This document shows positions 1-7,289 of a stretch of 64,000 nucleotides of DNA, piece by piece. The stretch's first letter is position 1, and every line of letters begins with the position of its first letter. The notes under the pieces were generated by a model, which was given only the letters and a program-made list of their open reading frames with translations, had not been told where the DNA came from and did no database searches. Location of the stretch: contig CALLRW010000042.1 of assembly GCA_938014215.1 (NCBI GenBank), forward strand, positions 1 to 64,000, in the 5' to 3' direction. This DNA comes from an uncultured Alistipes sp. Its GTDB lineage: Bacteria; Bacteroidota; Bacteroidia; Bacteroidales; Rikenellaceae. Both the position numbers and the translations under genes were made by a program.

Positions 1-65
1 ATAAGAAATCCTATCTGAGGCCGGTGCCGCGGATCGACCTGGATCGGGAATTATTCCCCGAGTGA
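1..65 (+). CDS. C-terminal fragment of an unidentified protein, possibly SusD/RagB-like
   Basis: An open frame enters from the left edge (first whole codon at 3) and ends at TGA 63-65, giving about 20 residues ending in LRPVPRIDLDRELFPE. The pattern of YL, PVP and ID resembles the tail of SusD/RagB lipoproteins, which often end in a PIP-type motif followed by an EID-like stretch. That is only a weak resemblance over a very short stretch, so the assignment is a guess; what is seen is an open frame with a clean stop. Confidence 0.3.
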   Translation, partial: KKSYLRPVPRIDLDRELFPE

Positions 66-68
66 AGA

Positions 69-659
69 CTATAACACAAAAATAAGATCCACACGCCGCG
101 GCGTGTGGATCTGAAAACAAGAATTGTTATATTTGCATATCTGAAGAATCTGAAGGCTCCTTCCCAGACACACTTTTTGAAACACTACCCCCAGGTTGCG
201 GGTCATCCACTCCAGCCCGTTGAGTTTCGGGGCTCCCGATGCGGGGTTGTAGTCCGTCGCCCAGATGTGCCAGCTCCAGAGGATCTTGCCTTCGGCGTCG
301 CTCACGGCGATGACGGCATTTCCGTGCTGTTCGCCCGCATGGAAATAGACGCGTCCCGCGTCGAGGCGGATGTCGGAGAGCAGGGCGGGGGTATCCTGCC
401 AGAGCAGTCCGGCCTGGGTCGGGGCGAGTTTCGAGGCGGAGAACGATTCGGTCGATACGCCGTTACCCATGACGGTGGCATCGAACGAGTAGTCGCCAGC
501 TCCGTGCACCAGGTAGCAGTTGGCGGTACCCGCGGCGCTCAGATCGCTGACCGATGCGGGGGGAGGCGTCGGATCGGGGTTGTCGTTTGTCTTGTCTTTC
601 TCACATCCGGTTGCGAGGAGCATCATCGCAGCCAGAACCAGCAGCAATCGTTGTTTCAT
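69..659 (-). pseudogene. Truncated lipoprotein with the start of a FISUMP-like domain
   Basis: The 196-residue product begins with a lipoprotein signal (MKQRLLLVLA start, lipobox LLATGC, Cys19) followed by an acidic, proline-rich linker. Around residue 145 it reads LNGLEWMTRNLG, which matches the opening of the Fibrobacter succinogenes major paralogous (FISUMP-like) domain common in Bacteroidetes surface lipoproteins. In such proteins WMxRNLG normally leads into a long domain. Here it switches at once to an unrelated Cys/Ile-rich tail of about 40 residues that reads through a perfect hairpin (85-112) before stopping. I infer that the 3' part was deleted or replaced and that the protein is non-functional or only a surface stub. 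An intact short lipoprotein is the alternative. Confidence 0.55.
85..112 (-). terminator. Perfect 28-bp loopless palindrome, probable terminator
   Basis: Two 14-bp arms (AGATCCACACGCCG and its exact reverse complement) abut with no spacer. On the minus strand the hairpin is followed by TTATTTTTGTG, so it can end transcription of the lipoprotein gene. On the plus strand there is no T-run. The hairpin lies inside the last codons of the truncated frame, which supports the idea that the frame has lost its own 3' end. Confidence 0.55.
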
Positions 660-1881
660 AGAACGGGGATTTAATGAATAAGGGTTTTTGATGGGGAAGG
701 GGCCGTTGAACGATGGGATCGTCGGGTTACGATCCGTTCAGTTTCGCTCCTTTTTGGTTTTCATACATTCGGTCTGCGAGGGGAAAAGCGTAGATTTGTT
801 TCGATTTAAAGATATTTTAGTAATAATCCGTAAAAATATAAATTAAATGAGATGTACACAGGGGTTGGTTGTGTATATTTCATCAGGCAGGAAAAATAAA
901 GGCTTTGTTTTTGGTGTCCGAATGCAATATTCGTAAAATTTATCGACATTTGCAAGCGAAAAATGCGTTGCGTTAAGAAATGTGCGGGCCGTGAGCCGTT
1001 GTCTCGGGGGCGGGAATGGTATCGTTCAGAGGCGGCCGCAGCGGGTTCACGCGCCTTTCCGATTCCGGTGTCAAGGAGGCCTGTTCCGCCGGCAGAGATC
1101 GTTCTATACGACTGATTCCCAATTGTTCCTGCCGAAGGCTCCCCTCCTTGCCCGTTTGCATCGATTGTCTGTCGGGACGGGGAATCGGACATGCGGATCT
1201 TCATCTTCGGAGTTTCCGATCCGCGGGTACGGAAAAAAATAGAAAAAAAAGAGAGGATGACCGTCTCGGCTCCTCTCGGATGAACATTTCGGGCTAATTG
1301 GGACTTTTTATTCAATCACGTTTGCAGAACGCTTCTGGTAAGAAATGTTCATCTGTCCGGGATCTGACCGACTTTACACTCCATGTCGAGCCTTGAGGGG
1401 GATGCGTTCGTCCCGTGTCCGGAGGGGTGCTGCCGACTCCCGGTCATTCGGCTGGGGGATTCCCTTCGGCATCGGATCGAACGAACCCCGGCTCTGAACC
1501 GTCAAGGGGCAAATCGGGTGCCGCACTCCCTTCGGATGGGATGGCGAACCGAAATTTTGCCTCGTTGCAGGCGTTCGTTGGGGATTTTCGGCGAGGGGCA
1601 CCCGGTTTTTCGTGTCCTAGCGAAGCGGGCGCAACACGCTTCCGGCCGCGATCGGGCCGCTCTTTTGCGGGAGTGCCCTCCGGCCGGGGTTGAGATCGGG
1701 AGTGCTGCCGGATATCGGTAGCATGGAGTCCGGTTCGCCGAATGGAACCGTCAGTTGGGTGTGGTATCCGGCCGCAGGTGTGGAAGAAATCGCCATCCGG
1801 CCGGTTTTGCATGATTCGTGGAGGGGCCCCTTTCGGGCTTCAGCTCCCGGTTCCGGCCGTCTCCATTTGTCGCGTTTCGGG
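660..1881. other. Long spacer without a credible gene
   Basis: About 1.2 kb separates the lipoprotein start from the end of the DUF6064 operon. Short frames exist on both strands, but none has a recognisable domain, a Bacteroidetes promoter or natural codon use, and they overlap each other. An AT-rich patch at about 800-960 is the likeliest place for the lipoprotein promoter; on the minus strand it contains TATCTTTA, one base off the -7 consensus. A 12-bp inverted repeat lies at 1279-1353. Confidence 0.5.
1279..1353. repeat. 12-bp perfect inverted repeat with 51-bp centre
   Basis: GATGAACATTTC at 1279-1290 is exactly reversed as GAAATGTTCATC at 1342-1353. The centre is AT-rich compared with the surroundings. 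No target-site duplication is visible and there is no T-run after either arm. It could be a large hairpin in an untranscribed spacer, a paired operator, or the ends of a tiny decayed mobile element. Confidence 0.5.
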
Positions 1882-2616
1882 TCAGATTTCGGTGAAGAGG
1901 TCGAGCTGGCGCACCAGCGTGAAGAGGAAGAAGCCTCCGATGATCAGACACATCACCCCGAGCAGGCTGTTCAGCACGCGGGGCGAGGGCTTCATGGGCT
2001 GAGACTCGTGCAGCCGGATATACTCCCGGAAGAAGAGGTAGAGAGCCGGGACGACGCTGCAGGCCAGCAGGTAATCCTCCGGGATGCCGAAGAAGTAGAC
2101 CTTCGACAGACCGATCAACGCCCAGTGGCAGAGGAACATGGCCAGCACGATGTTGATCCGTTCGGAGAAGGCCAGCATCAGTCCGATGGTGAAGACCGCC
2201 ACCGAGCAGGGCATCACCGGCGAGGTGATCTCCGGGAAGCTGCGGCCCAGGGCCAGCGAGCAGAGCGGATAGAGGAACGGCATGGCGAAGAGCAGTCCGG
2301 CGAAGATCGAGTGGTGTCCGTTCCGTGCGAGCGAGGCGTGCTTGACGACCAGGTCGTAGATCCAGATACACCCCATGATGGCCCAGAAGAGGGCCTGCGG
2401 GCTGTGGTACTGGCGCGGTTCGCAGTAGACGAGAAAGTAGACTCCGGCGATCCAGAAGTTGAGCAGCGCCATGTAGAGTTTCATGGCGATCCGTACGCCG
2501 TGTCCGGGCCGCCGGTAGAGCAGCACCGTCAGCACCACGCCCGTGAGGATCAGCACCAGCTGTACGGGCCACGTGGCGGCGTTGTAGGCGGCTATCGTAT
2601 TCCAGAAGGTTTTCAT
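1882..2616 (-). CDS. DUF6064-family integral membrane protein
   Basis: The 244-residue protein has about seven hydrophobic segments and the N-terminal pattern NTIAAYNAATWPVQ, which matches the YN..WPxQ signature I associate with DUF6064. The function of that family is unknown. It is the last gene of a minus-strand operon, beginning 9 bp after the stop of the ThrE-like C-terminal subunit. No catalytic motif is visible. The start codon at 2616 is the first in frame and gives a sensible N-terminus just before the first membrane helix. Family membership is fairly secure; a role in amino-acid or small-molecule export is only suggested by its neighbours. Confidence 0.7.
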   Translation of the reverse strand: MKTFWNTIAAYNAATWPVQLVLILTGVVLTVLLYRRPGHGVRIAMKLYMALLNFWIAGVYFLVYCEPRQYHSPQALFWAIMGCIWIYDLVVKHASLARNGHHSIFAGLLFAMPFLYPLCSLALGRSFPEITSPVMPCSVAVFTIGLMLAFSERINIVLAMFLCHWALIGLSKVYFFGIPEDYLLACSVVPALYLFFREYIRLHESQPMKPSPRVLNSLLGVMCLIIGGFFLFTLVRQLDLFTEI

Positions 2617-2625
2617 CGCTATACG

Positions 2626-3168
2626 CTATTTTTCGGGTATTACGCCTTTTTGAGCCTCATCCGTCCGTTCTCCGGATCGGGGTCTGCGGCGCGTGAGCGA
2701 GAAGGCGCGCTCCTTGAAGACGAAGATTGGCAGCGTGGCTCCGGCCGCCAGCAGCGCGATGACGCTCATCGTGACGGTCGTGTTGAGGAAGAAGAGCTGC
2801 ATGTACTGCATGCCCTGTCCGGGGTCGTTGAGCGACTGCAGGAACATGATCAGCGAGAAGACGCTCTTGTAGGCGTAGATTCCCGGGACCATGGGGAGCA
2901 GGGCGGGGATGTAGAGGGCGGTCATCGGGCAGCGGATGCCGCGTCCGAGCCAGAGGCTCAGGAATCCGATGAGCATGGCGGCGCAGAGCGATCCGGAGGC
3001 GATGTCGATCCCGGCGTAGTGCATCAGGCAGAAGCGCAGGGCATGGCCTGCGGCCGCCAGCAGGGCGATGCGCGGGAAGGCCCGCATCGGCGGGTCGGAG
3101 ATGGCTCCGAAGCCGATGGCGGCCACGGCCGCGAAGAAACCGTCGAGAAGGATATCCAGTGCAATCAT
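2626..3168 (-). CDS. Threonine/serine exporter-like protein, C-terminal (DUF3815/ThrE_2) subunit
   Basis: This 180-residue, five-helix membrane protein corresponds to the C-terminal half of ThrE-type exporters (DUF3815). Visible marks are a hydrophobic start (MIALDILLDGFFAAVAAIGF), a PxRAFPRIALLAAAGH loop, and a YIPALLPMVPGIYAYKS segment typical of the domain. The start at 3168 is chosen because its ATG overlaps the TGA of the upstream half (ATGA, 3165-3168), a translational-coupling arrangement. Together the two genes would make a complete split ThrE exporter in the inner membrane. The substrate cannot be read from the sequence; the family exports threonine or serine in Corynebacterium. The arginine-rich tail is unremarkable. 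Confidence 0.8.
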   Translation of the reverse strand: MIALDILLDGFFAAVAAIGFGAISDPPMRAFPRIALLAAAGHALRFCLMHYAGIDIASGSLCAAMLIGFLSLWLGRGIRCPMTALYIPALLPMVPGIYAYKSVFSLIMFLQSLNDPGQGMQYMQLFFLNTTVTMSVIALLAAGATLPIFVFKERAFSLTRRRPRSGERTDEAQKGVIPEK

Positions 3169-3932
3169 AACAGACTGTCCTTGACCATGAGGAGGGTTGC
3201 GGCGAGGCCGATGGCGATGCAGATGATCAGCAGCAGGGCGTTGATCAGACGGCTGCAGCCGATCAGGATGTGCCCCTCGACGATGTCGATCACGCCGTTG
3301 ATGAGCGGGACGCCGGGGACGAGATAGAGGACGCTCGTGGCCAGGGCGGTTTCGGCCGTGCATTCGAACCGCAGGGCCGCCGAGGCGCACAGCGAGGCCA
3401 TGAAGGCCGAGATGATGAAGATCAGAAAGTGGTTGACGCCGTGGGCCTGCATGCGCTGTTTGGCGGCATAGCCCACCAGAGTCGAGGTGAAGACGATGGC
3501 CATGGCGGTCCAGTCGCCGCCGAAGAGGCGGCAGAACGAGGCGTTGGCCAGACCGACGGTCAGCAGCACGAAGATCGGGTCGATGCGCGGTTTTTCGGTC
3601 AGTGCGGCGTATCGGCGGCGGATCTCCTCGAGGGGGAGGTGGTCGTCGAGGGCGTCCCAGCTCAGGGCGCTGAGGTCGGAGTTGCGTTCGAAGCTGATCG
3701 GCAGGGTGGGGATCCGCACCACGCGGGTGATGGCCTCGCCCGACTCGTCGTCGCGGACGGTGAGGATCGTGCTGCGCTGGAAACTCGACAGCTGTACGTC
3801 GACACCCAGCGACTGACCGATGCGCTGCGAGTTGCGGATCGCACGCGAGGTGTGCACGCCCGATCCGATCAGATAGGTGGCATACTCCGAGATGAAGTCG
3901 AGGATTTCGGTCAGTTCGTGTCTGGTTTTCAT
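3165..3932 (-). CDS. Threonine/serine exporter-like protein, N-terminal (ThrE/DUF1212) subunit
   Basis: The 255-residue product has a soluble N-terminal part (about 1-115) with the ThrE signature of a short helix, IGSGVHTSRAIRN, and a strand-rich segment. About five membrane helices follow, with LYLVPGVPLINGVIDIVEGH in the last third, a strongly conserved ThrE motif. The start MKTRHELTEIL at 3932 is preferred over an upstream ATG at 3944 because a -7 element lies at 3942-3949, overlapping that ATG. It heads the three-gene operon with the C-terminal subunit and the DUF6064 protein. Confidence 0.82.
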   Translation of the reverse strand: MKTRHELTEILDFISEYATYLIGSGVHTSRAIRNSQRIGQSLGVDVQLSSFQRSTILTVRDDESGEAITRVVRIPTLPISFERNSDLSALSWDALDDHLPLEEIRRRYAALTEKPRIDPIFVLLTVGLANASFCRLFGGDWTAMAIVFTSTLVGYAAKQRMQAHGVNHFLIFIISAFMASLCASAALRFECTAETALATSVLYLVPGVPLINGVIDIVEGHILIGCSRLINALLLIICIAIGLAATLLMVKDSLL

Positions 3933-3941
3933 AATCAACGG

Positions 3942-3949
3942 CAAAAATA
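3942..3949 (-). promoter_or_regulatory. Bacteroidetes -7 element for the thrE-like operon
   Basis: TATTTTTG on the minus strand matches TAnnTTTG and sits 9 nt before the chosen ATG, so the mRNA would have almost no 5' leader. No TTTG is found at the usual distance upstream. Confidence 0.45.
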
Positions 3950-3983
3950 ACCTTTTTCGCTGAATACGTTACTCCTTGTGTCG

Positions 3984-4024
3984 AAAAAAAGCGCCGTTCT
4001 CCTCCGCGCGGGGAAGAACGGCGG
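3984..4024 (-). terminator. Intrinsic terminator of nrdD-nrdG
   Basis: On the minus strand the stem AGAACGGC / GCCGTTCT (arms at 4015-4022 and 3993-4000) is followed by GCGC and seven T. It lies about 150 bp past the nrdG stop, beyond a tandem repeat. Confidence 0.75.
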
Positions 4025-4037
4025 CTTCTGAGGGCGT

Positions 4038-4152
4038 GTTGCGGGTCGAGTTGCCGGGAACGTGGCTCCGTTGCGCGCCGAGTTGCCGGGAACGGTCCGG
4101 ACCTGTTACGGGTCGAGTTGCCGGGAGCGGTTCGGATCTGTTGCGGTTCGGG
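4038..4152. repeat. 35-bp degenerate tandem repeat, 3.3 copies
   Basis: Consecutive units begin GTTGCGGGTCGAGTTGCCGG and continue as GAACGGTCCGGACCT or close variants. It fills the stretch between the nrdG stop codon (4171) and the terminator, so it would be in the 3' end of the nrdDG mRNA. No open frame of significance covers it. Confidence 0.7.
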
Positions 4153-4170
4153 GCCGTTCCCGCTGCGGGA

Positions 4171-4644
4171 TCAGAGGGGCCGTCGGCGGAAACGTTCGGT
4201 GAGGTCGGTCATCCGCCCGTCGCGTTCGATGCGGTAGAGGCGCTGGTTGGTCGTGGGGGCCGACAGCGGGCCGCAGGCCTCGATCCAGGGGCCGAGTTTC
4301 ACGTAGTCGAACGCCGCGGGGTCGAATCCGGCGGGCAGTTCGGCGCGGCCCGAGTACCAGCCCGTGCGCAGCCGGGGCCAGTCGCGGTGGACGAGGCCGG
4401 CCAGCCAGGCCACCTCCTCCGGCGCGGCATCCCCCCCCATGAAGCAGACGCAGGTGACCGTGCGGCCGTAGGCGTGGAGCAGCGCCGCGAGTTCCTTCTC
4501 GTCGAGCGGCCGCCCGCCGTTGCGCTGCAGATGGGGGCTGTGACACCCCGGGCAGCGGTTCGGACAGCCCGTGAGGTTGATCGCCAGGGTCGTCTCGTCG
4601 GGGATCTCCGCGAAGACGATGTCGAAGTTATGATAACGGAGCAT
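4171..4644 (-). CDS. nrdG: Anaerobic ribonucleoside-triphosphate reductase activating protein
   Basis: NrdG is a radical-SAM activase that generates the glycyl radical on NrdD under anaerobic conditions. The 157-residue length fits the family. The radical-SAM [4Fe-4S] ligands are seen as C27, C31 and C34 in LTGCPNRCPGCHS, and a GGDA segment lies in the SAM-binding part. The gene starts 17 bp inside the 3' end of nrdD, so the pair is translationally coupled and controlled from the riboswitch upstream of nrdD. The assignment is secure. Confidence 0.95.
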   Translation of the reverse strand: MLRYHNFDIVFAEIPDETTLAINLTGCPNRCPGCHSPHLQRNGGRPLDEKELAALLHAYGRTVTCVCFMGGDAAPEEVAWLAGLVHRDWPRLRTGWYSGRAELPAGFDPAAFDYVKLGPWIEACGPLSAPTTNQRLYRIERDGRMTDLTERFRRRPL

Positions 4645-6742
4645 CGCCTTGCGGTTTGTGGGCGTAGAAGCGGCGCGAAGCCTCCTGCTGGCGGGCGGCC
4701 GAGAAGTTCGAGACGCGTTTCATGTAGCCGATCACGCGCGTCAGGTAGTCCAGATCCGTCGAGTGGCACTCGGGGCACTCCTTCAGGTAACGCTTATCGA
4801 TGTGTCCGCAGTGGTTGCAGACCGTGTTCGGGATGTTGAACGTGAAGTAGTTGCACCCCTCGATGGCGGCCACGCGCAGCAGCTGCCGGTACTGCTCTTT
4901 CGAGAGATGCTCCTCGAGATTCATGTGCAGAGCCGAACCTCCGGTGAGGTGTTCGATGTAGCGGCGCCCGTGGAGGCGGAACTTGTCGACGATGTTCAGC
5001 GAGGGGTCCTCCACGACGTAGAAGTAGGAGTTGTAGCAGTCGCGCGGCACGGCGTATCCATCCTCGCGGTCCCACTTGGCATGCTTCACGCCGACGTTCT
5101 CCGCCGGGATCATCTCGCAGTTGAACATCAGTTCGCGGCTTCTGTACTTGCGGTTGTAGCGCTCGACGAGCCCCAGCACCTCCTCGACGAACGCGGCATA
5201 GCGGTCGTTGTCGGTGATGGGGATGCCGAGGAACTCGGCCGCCTCGACCAGCCCGTTGATGCCGATGGTCAGATACTGCCGCGAGAGGTTGATGTACCCG
5301 GCGTCGAACAGGGGCAGCATCCCCTTCGCCTGGAGCTCCTTGAGGTTTTCGTTGTAGGCCGTCTGGACCTTGTGGGTGAGGTCGACCACCTCCTCGAGGA
5401 ACGTCAGATGGTGCATGCCGTTGCGGGCGGCGTACTGGATGCAGCGGTTGAGGTTGATCGTCAGCACGCTCTTCGAACCGGTCGAGACCCCTCCGGCGCC
5501 GAGCGTGTAGCTGAATCCGTTGTCCTGGATCTCGTTGCGCAGGCGGCAGCACGACGAGAGCGAATCGGCGTTGTCGCTCAGGTAGGTGAAGAACGAGTGC
5601 CCCTCGGCATACATCTCGGCCGTGAAGTCGCCCCATTCGCGGTCGATGACGTCGCCCTCCTTCGAGAGCAGGGCCATCGTCTCGACGGGGAAGGTCAGCA
5701 CCGTTTTGGTGCGTTCGCGGTTGAACCACCGCATGAAGCGCTTCTGCAGCCAGGAGAGCGACTCCCAGTGGGGGCGCGAGCCGTCCGGGAAGCGGAACTC
5801 GCCGAACAGCGACTCGAAGTAGTAGCGGTCGTAGTAGGCGATGTTCCAGAAGACGGCCTGGAAGTTGCGGGCGCCGGTGGGCTGGTTGATCGAGTAGACG
5901 ATCTGCTCGAAGCAGTCGGTGATCACCTTGTCCAGCGTGCGGTGCTTGCGCGAGAGGTCGACCACCTCGTCGGCATGGAGGTAGTACTCCTCGCCGTACT
6001 CCTGTTCGATGAAGTAGTTCATGTACATGAGGAATTCGGGGGTGGCGCAGGCCCCGGAGAGCATCGACGAGACGATGAAGACCATGTTGACGAATCCGCC
6101 GCAGAACGACTTGAGGTTGGTCGGGCGGGTCGAGTTGCCGCCGATCGAGATCGTGCCGCCGAGCAGCCACGGATACATCGTGATCGAGGCGCAGTAGTTG
6201 GCCATCGACGTTTCGTCGTTCTTGTAGATGAAGTGGTTGCGGAGCAGGTGGAGGTAGCGGTCGGCGAGTTCGCGGCCGTACATTTCGCGGATGCGGTCGG
6301 TGAGCAGGCGGCGGTTCAGGCGGATGAAGTTCTGCTTGGGCAGCTCGCCGATCAGCGTGGCGATGTTCTTGTTCTCGACGTTGGCGTTGGCGTCGTATTT
6401 CGACCCCGTGGCGGGGTTCGAGGCGGCGCAGTAGTCGGTCAGGAAGCGGAGTTTTTCGCGCTCCTCGCGATCTTCGGTGTGGCGCTGGCGGTAGAGCATG
6501 TAGCTCTTGGCCACGGCGAAGTAGCGTTCGGCCATGAGCGCCACCTCGACCTGGTTCTGAATCTCCTCGACGGACATCCCGTCGGCGACGTGCACGCGGC
6601 TCAGTACCGACGTGAGGTCGTCGTCGGTGGCGTATCCGCCCACCGAGAGAAAGGCCTTGCTGACGGCCCGTTTGATCTTTTCGACGGAGAAGGCCTCGCG
6701 CTTCCCGTCGCGCTTGACGATGCAGAGTTCCGAAATGCCCAT
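4628..6742 (-). CDS. nrdD: Anaerobic (class III) ribonucleoside-triphosphate reductase
   Basis: This 704-residue enzyme reduces ribonucleoside triphosphates to deoxy forms without oxygen or B12. It begins with an ATP-cone regulatory domain (about 1-95, VKRDGKREAFSVEKIKRAV), followed by the ten-stranded barrel. A C-terminal zinc site has C642, C645, C656 and C659, and the glycyl-radical loop is RVIGYMKRV with the radical glycine at about 672. The start MGISELC (6742) is chosen because it is the first residue of the conserved ATP-cone; an in-frame ATG at 6823 would add an unconserved stretch. A cobalamin riboswitch lies about 170 nt upstream. This fits repression when B12 can support another reductase. 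Confidence 0.95.
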   Translation of the reverse strand: MGISELCIVKRDGKREAFSVEKIKRAVSKAFLSVGGYATDDDLTSVLSRVHVADGMSVEEIQNQVEVALMAERYFAVAKSYMLYRQRHTEDREEREKLRFLTDYCAASNPATGSKYDANANVENKNIATLIGELPKQNFIRLNRRLLTDRIREMYGRELADRYLHLLRNHFIYKNDETSMANYCASITMYPWLLGGTISIGGNSTRPTNLKSFCGGFVNMVFIVSSMLSGACATPEFLMYMNYFIEQEYGEEYYLHADEVVDLSRKHRTLDKVITDCFEQIVYSINQPTGARNFQAVFWNIAYYDRYYFESLFGEFRFPDGSRPHWESLSWLQKRFMRWFNRERTKTVLTFPVETMALLSKEGDVIDREWGDFTAEMYAEGHSFFTYLSDNADSLSSCCRLRNEIQDNGFSYTLGAGGVSTGSKSVLTINLNRCIQYAARNGMHHLTFLEEVVDLTHKVQTAYNENLKELQAKGMLPLFDAGYINLSRQYLTIGINGLVEAAEFLGIPITDNDRYAAFVEEVLGLVERYNRKYRSRELMFNCEMIPAENVGVKHAKWDREDGYAVPRDCYNSYFYVVEDPSLNIVDKFRLHGRRYIEHLTGGSALHMNLEEHLSKEQYRQLLRVAAIEGCNYFTFNIPNTVCNHCGHIDKRYLKECPECHSTDLDYLTRVIGYMKRVSNFSAARQQEASRRFYAHKPQGDAPLS

Positions 6743-6915
6743 AGTGGTCACAGTCTTGAAAAAGGTTCGTAATCCTCCCCGCTGCGGACATTGCGCCCCC
6801 CCCTGCATGCGGCGATACCGCATGTGGAGCGCTCACGCACCCGCGTCGGAGTTTTTTGGTATGTTCGTGTAAAAAGTGTTGCGGCGTCGCCCCACGTCCC
6901 GAGGGTCTCGGCCAT

Positions 6916-7095
6916 GCCGGGCAAGGCAGGTCTTCTGACTCGCTCCCGCCGCACGCCTTCCCGTTCCTGTCGGAACAGTGGCAAAGAGTGTGCAGCCTTT
7001 CGCGGAGCTTACAGCTACGGGCATAGTCCCTGATTCACACAGGAGTTCCCTTTTGATCCCGGACCGGCAGCCGCCGGCGGGGAACCTTGCTCGGC
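6916..7095 (-). promoter_or_regulatory. Cobalamin (B12) riboswitch controlling nrdDG
   Basis: Read on the minus strand, the stretch shows the conserved B12-element blocks in order: AAAAGGGAA, then GCCCGTAGCTGTAAG, then TTTGCCACTGTTCC, then GGGAAGGCG, then GAGTCAGAAGACCTGCC. The flanks pair as P1 (7085-7095 with 6916-6926, one mismatch of 11). Transcription would start at its 5' edge from a full promoter. The next gene in that direction is nrdD. Between the aptamer and nrdD are about 170 nt with a T5 run near 6871-6875; I cannot tell whether control is at termination or translation. Confidence 0.92.
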
Positions 7096-7097
7096 AA

Positions 7098-7127
7098 CAA
7101 AGATAGGGATAGTTTGCGATCCGGCAA
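7098..7127 (-). promoter_or_regulatory. Promoter for the riboswitch-nrdDG transcript
   Basis: Minus strand TTG (7125-7127), 19-bp spacer, TATCTTTG (7098-7105). This fits the Bacteroidetes sigma-ABfr consensus and places the start of the RNA at the first helix of the riboswitch. Confidence 0.75.
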
Positions 7128-7273
7128 CGGCCCGGCTGAATTTTTTCATCAACAAGTTATGAACATCGCCCCCGGAACCCCTCCTGCGCCGTTGTCGGGA
7201 CGATTCGCCCGGTTTCCCGCCCGGACGGGAATACAAAACCGGCGGCCGGCGGCGGAATCCCGCGAAAAATTCC

Positions 7274-7281
7274 TACCTTTG
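7274..7281 (+). promoter_or_regulatory. -7 element just before the GT39-type gene
   Basis: TACCTTTG ends 8 nt before the ATG at 7290, predicting a nearly leaderless mRNA. There is no good TTTG at the upstream position. Confidence 0.45.
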
Positions 7282-7289
7282 CCACCGGT

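Noticed and set aside
806..1315. A 169-codon minus-strand frame in the first spacer
   Set aside because: No recognisable domain, mixed composition, no promoter; overlapping frames on the other strand are equally open.
1690..3327. A 545-codon plus-strand frame
   Set aside because: It lies opposite the DUF6064 and ThrE-like genes, reads as Glu/His/Arg-rich text, and has no promoter or domain.
6748..7024. Short minus-strand frames over the riboswitch
   Set aside because: They run through conserved RNA blocks of the cobalamin riboswitch and have no protein likeness.
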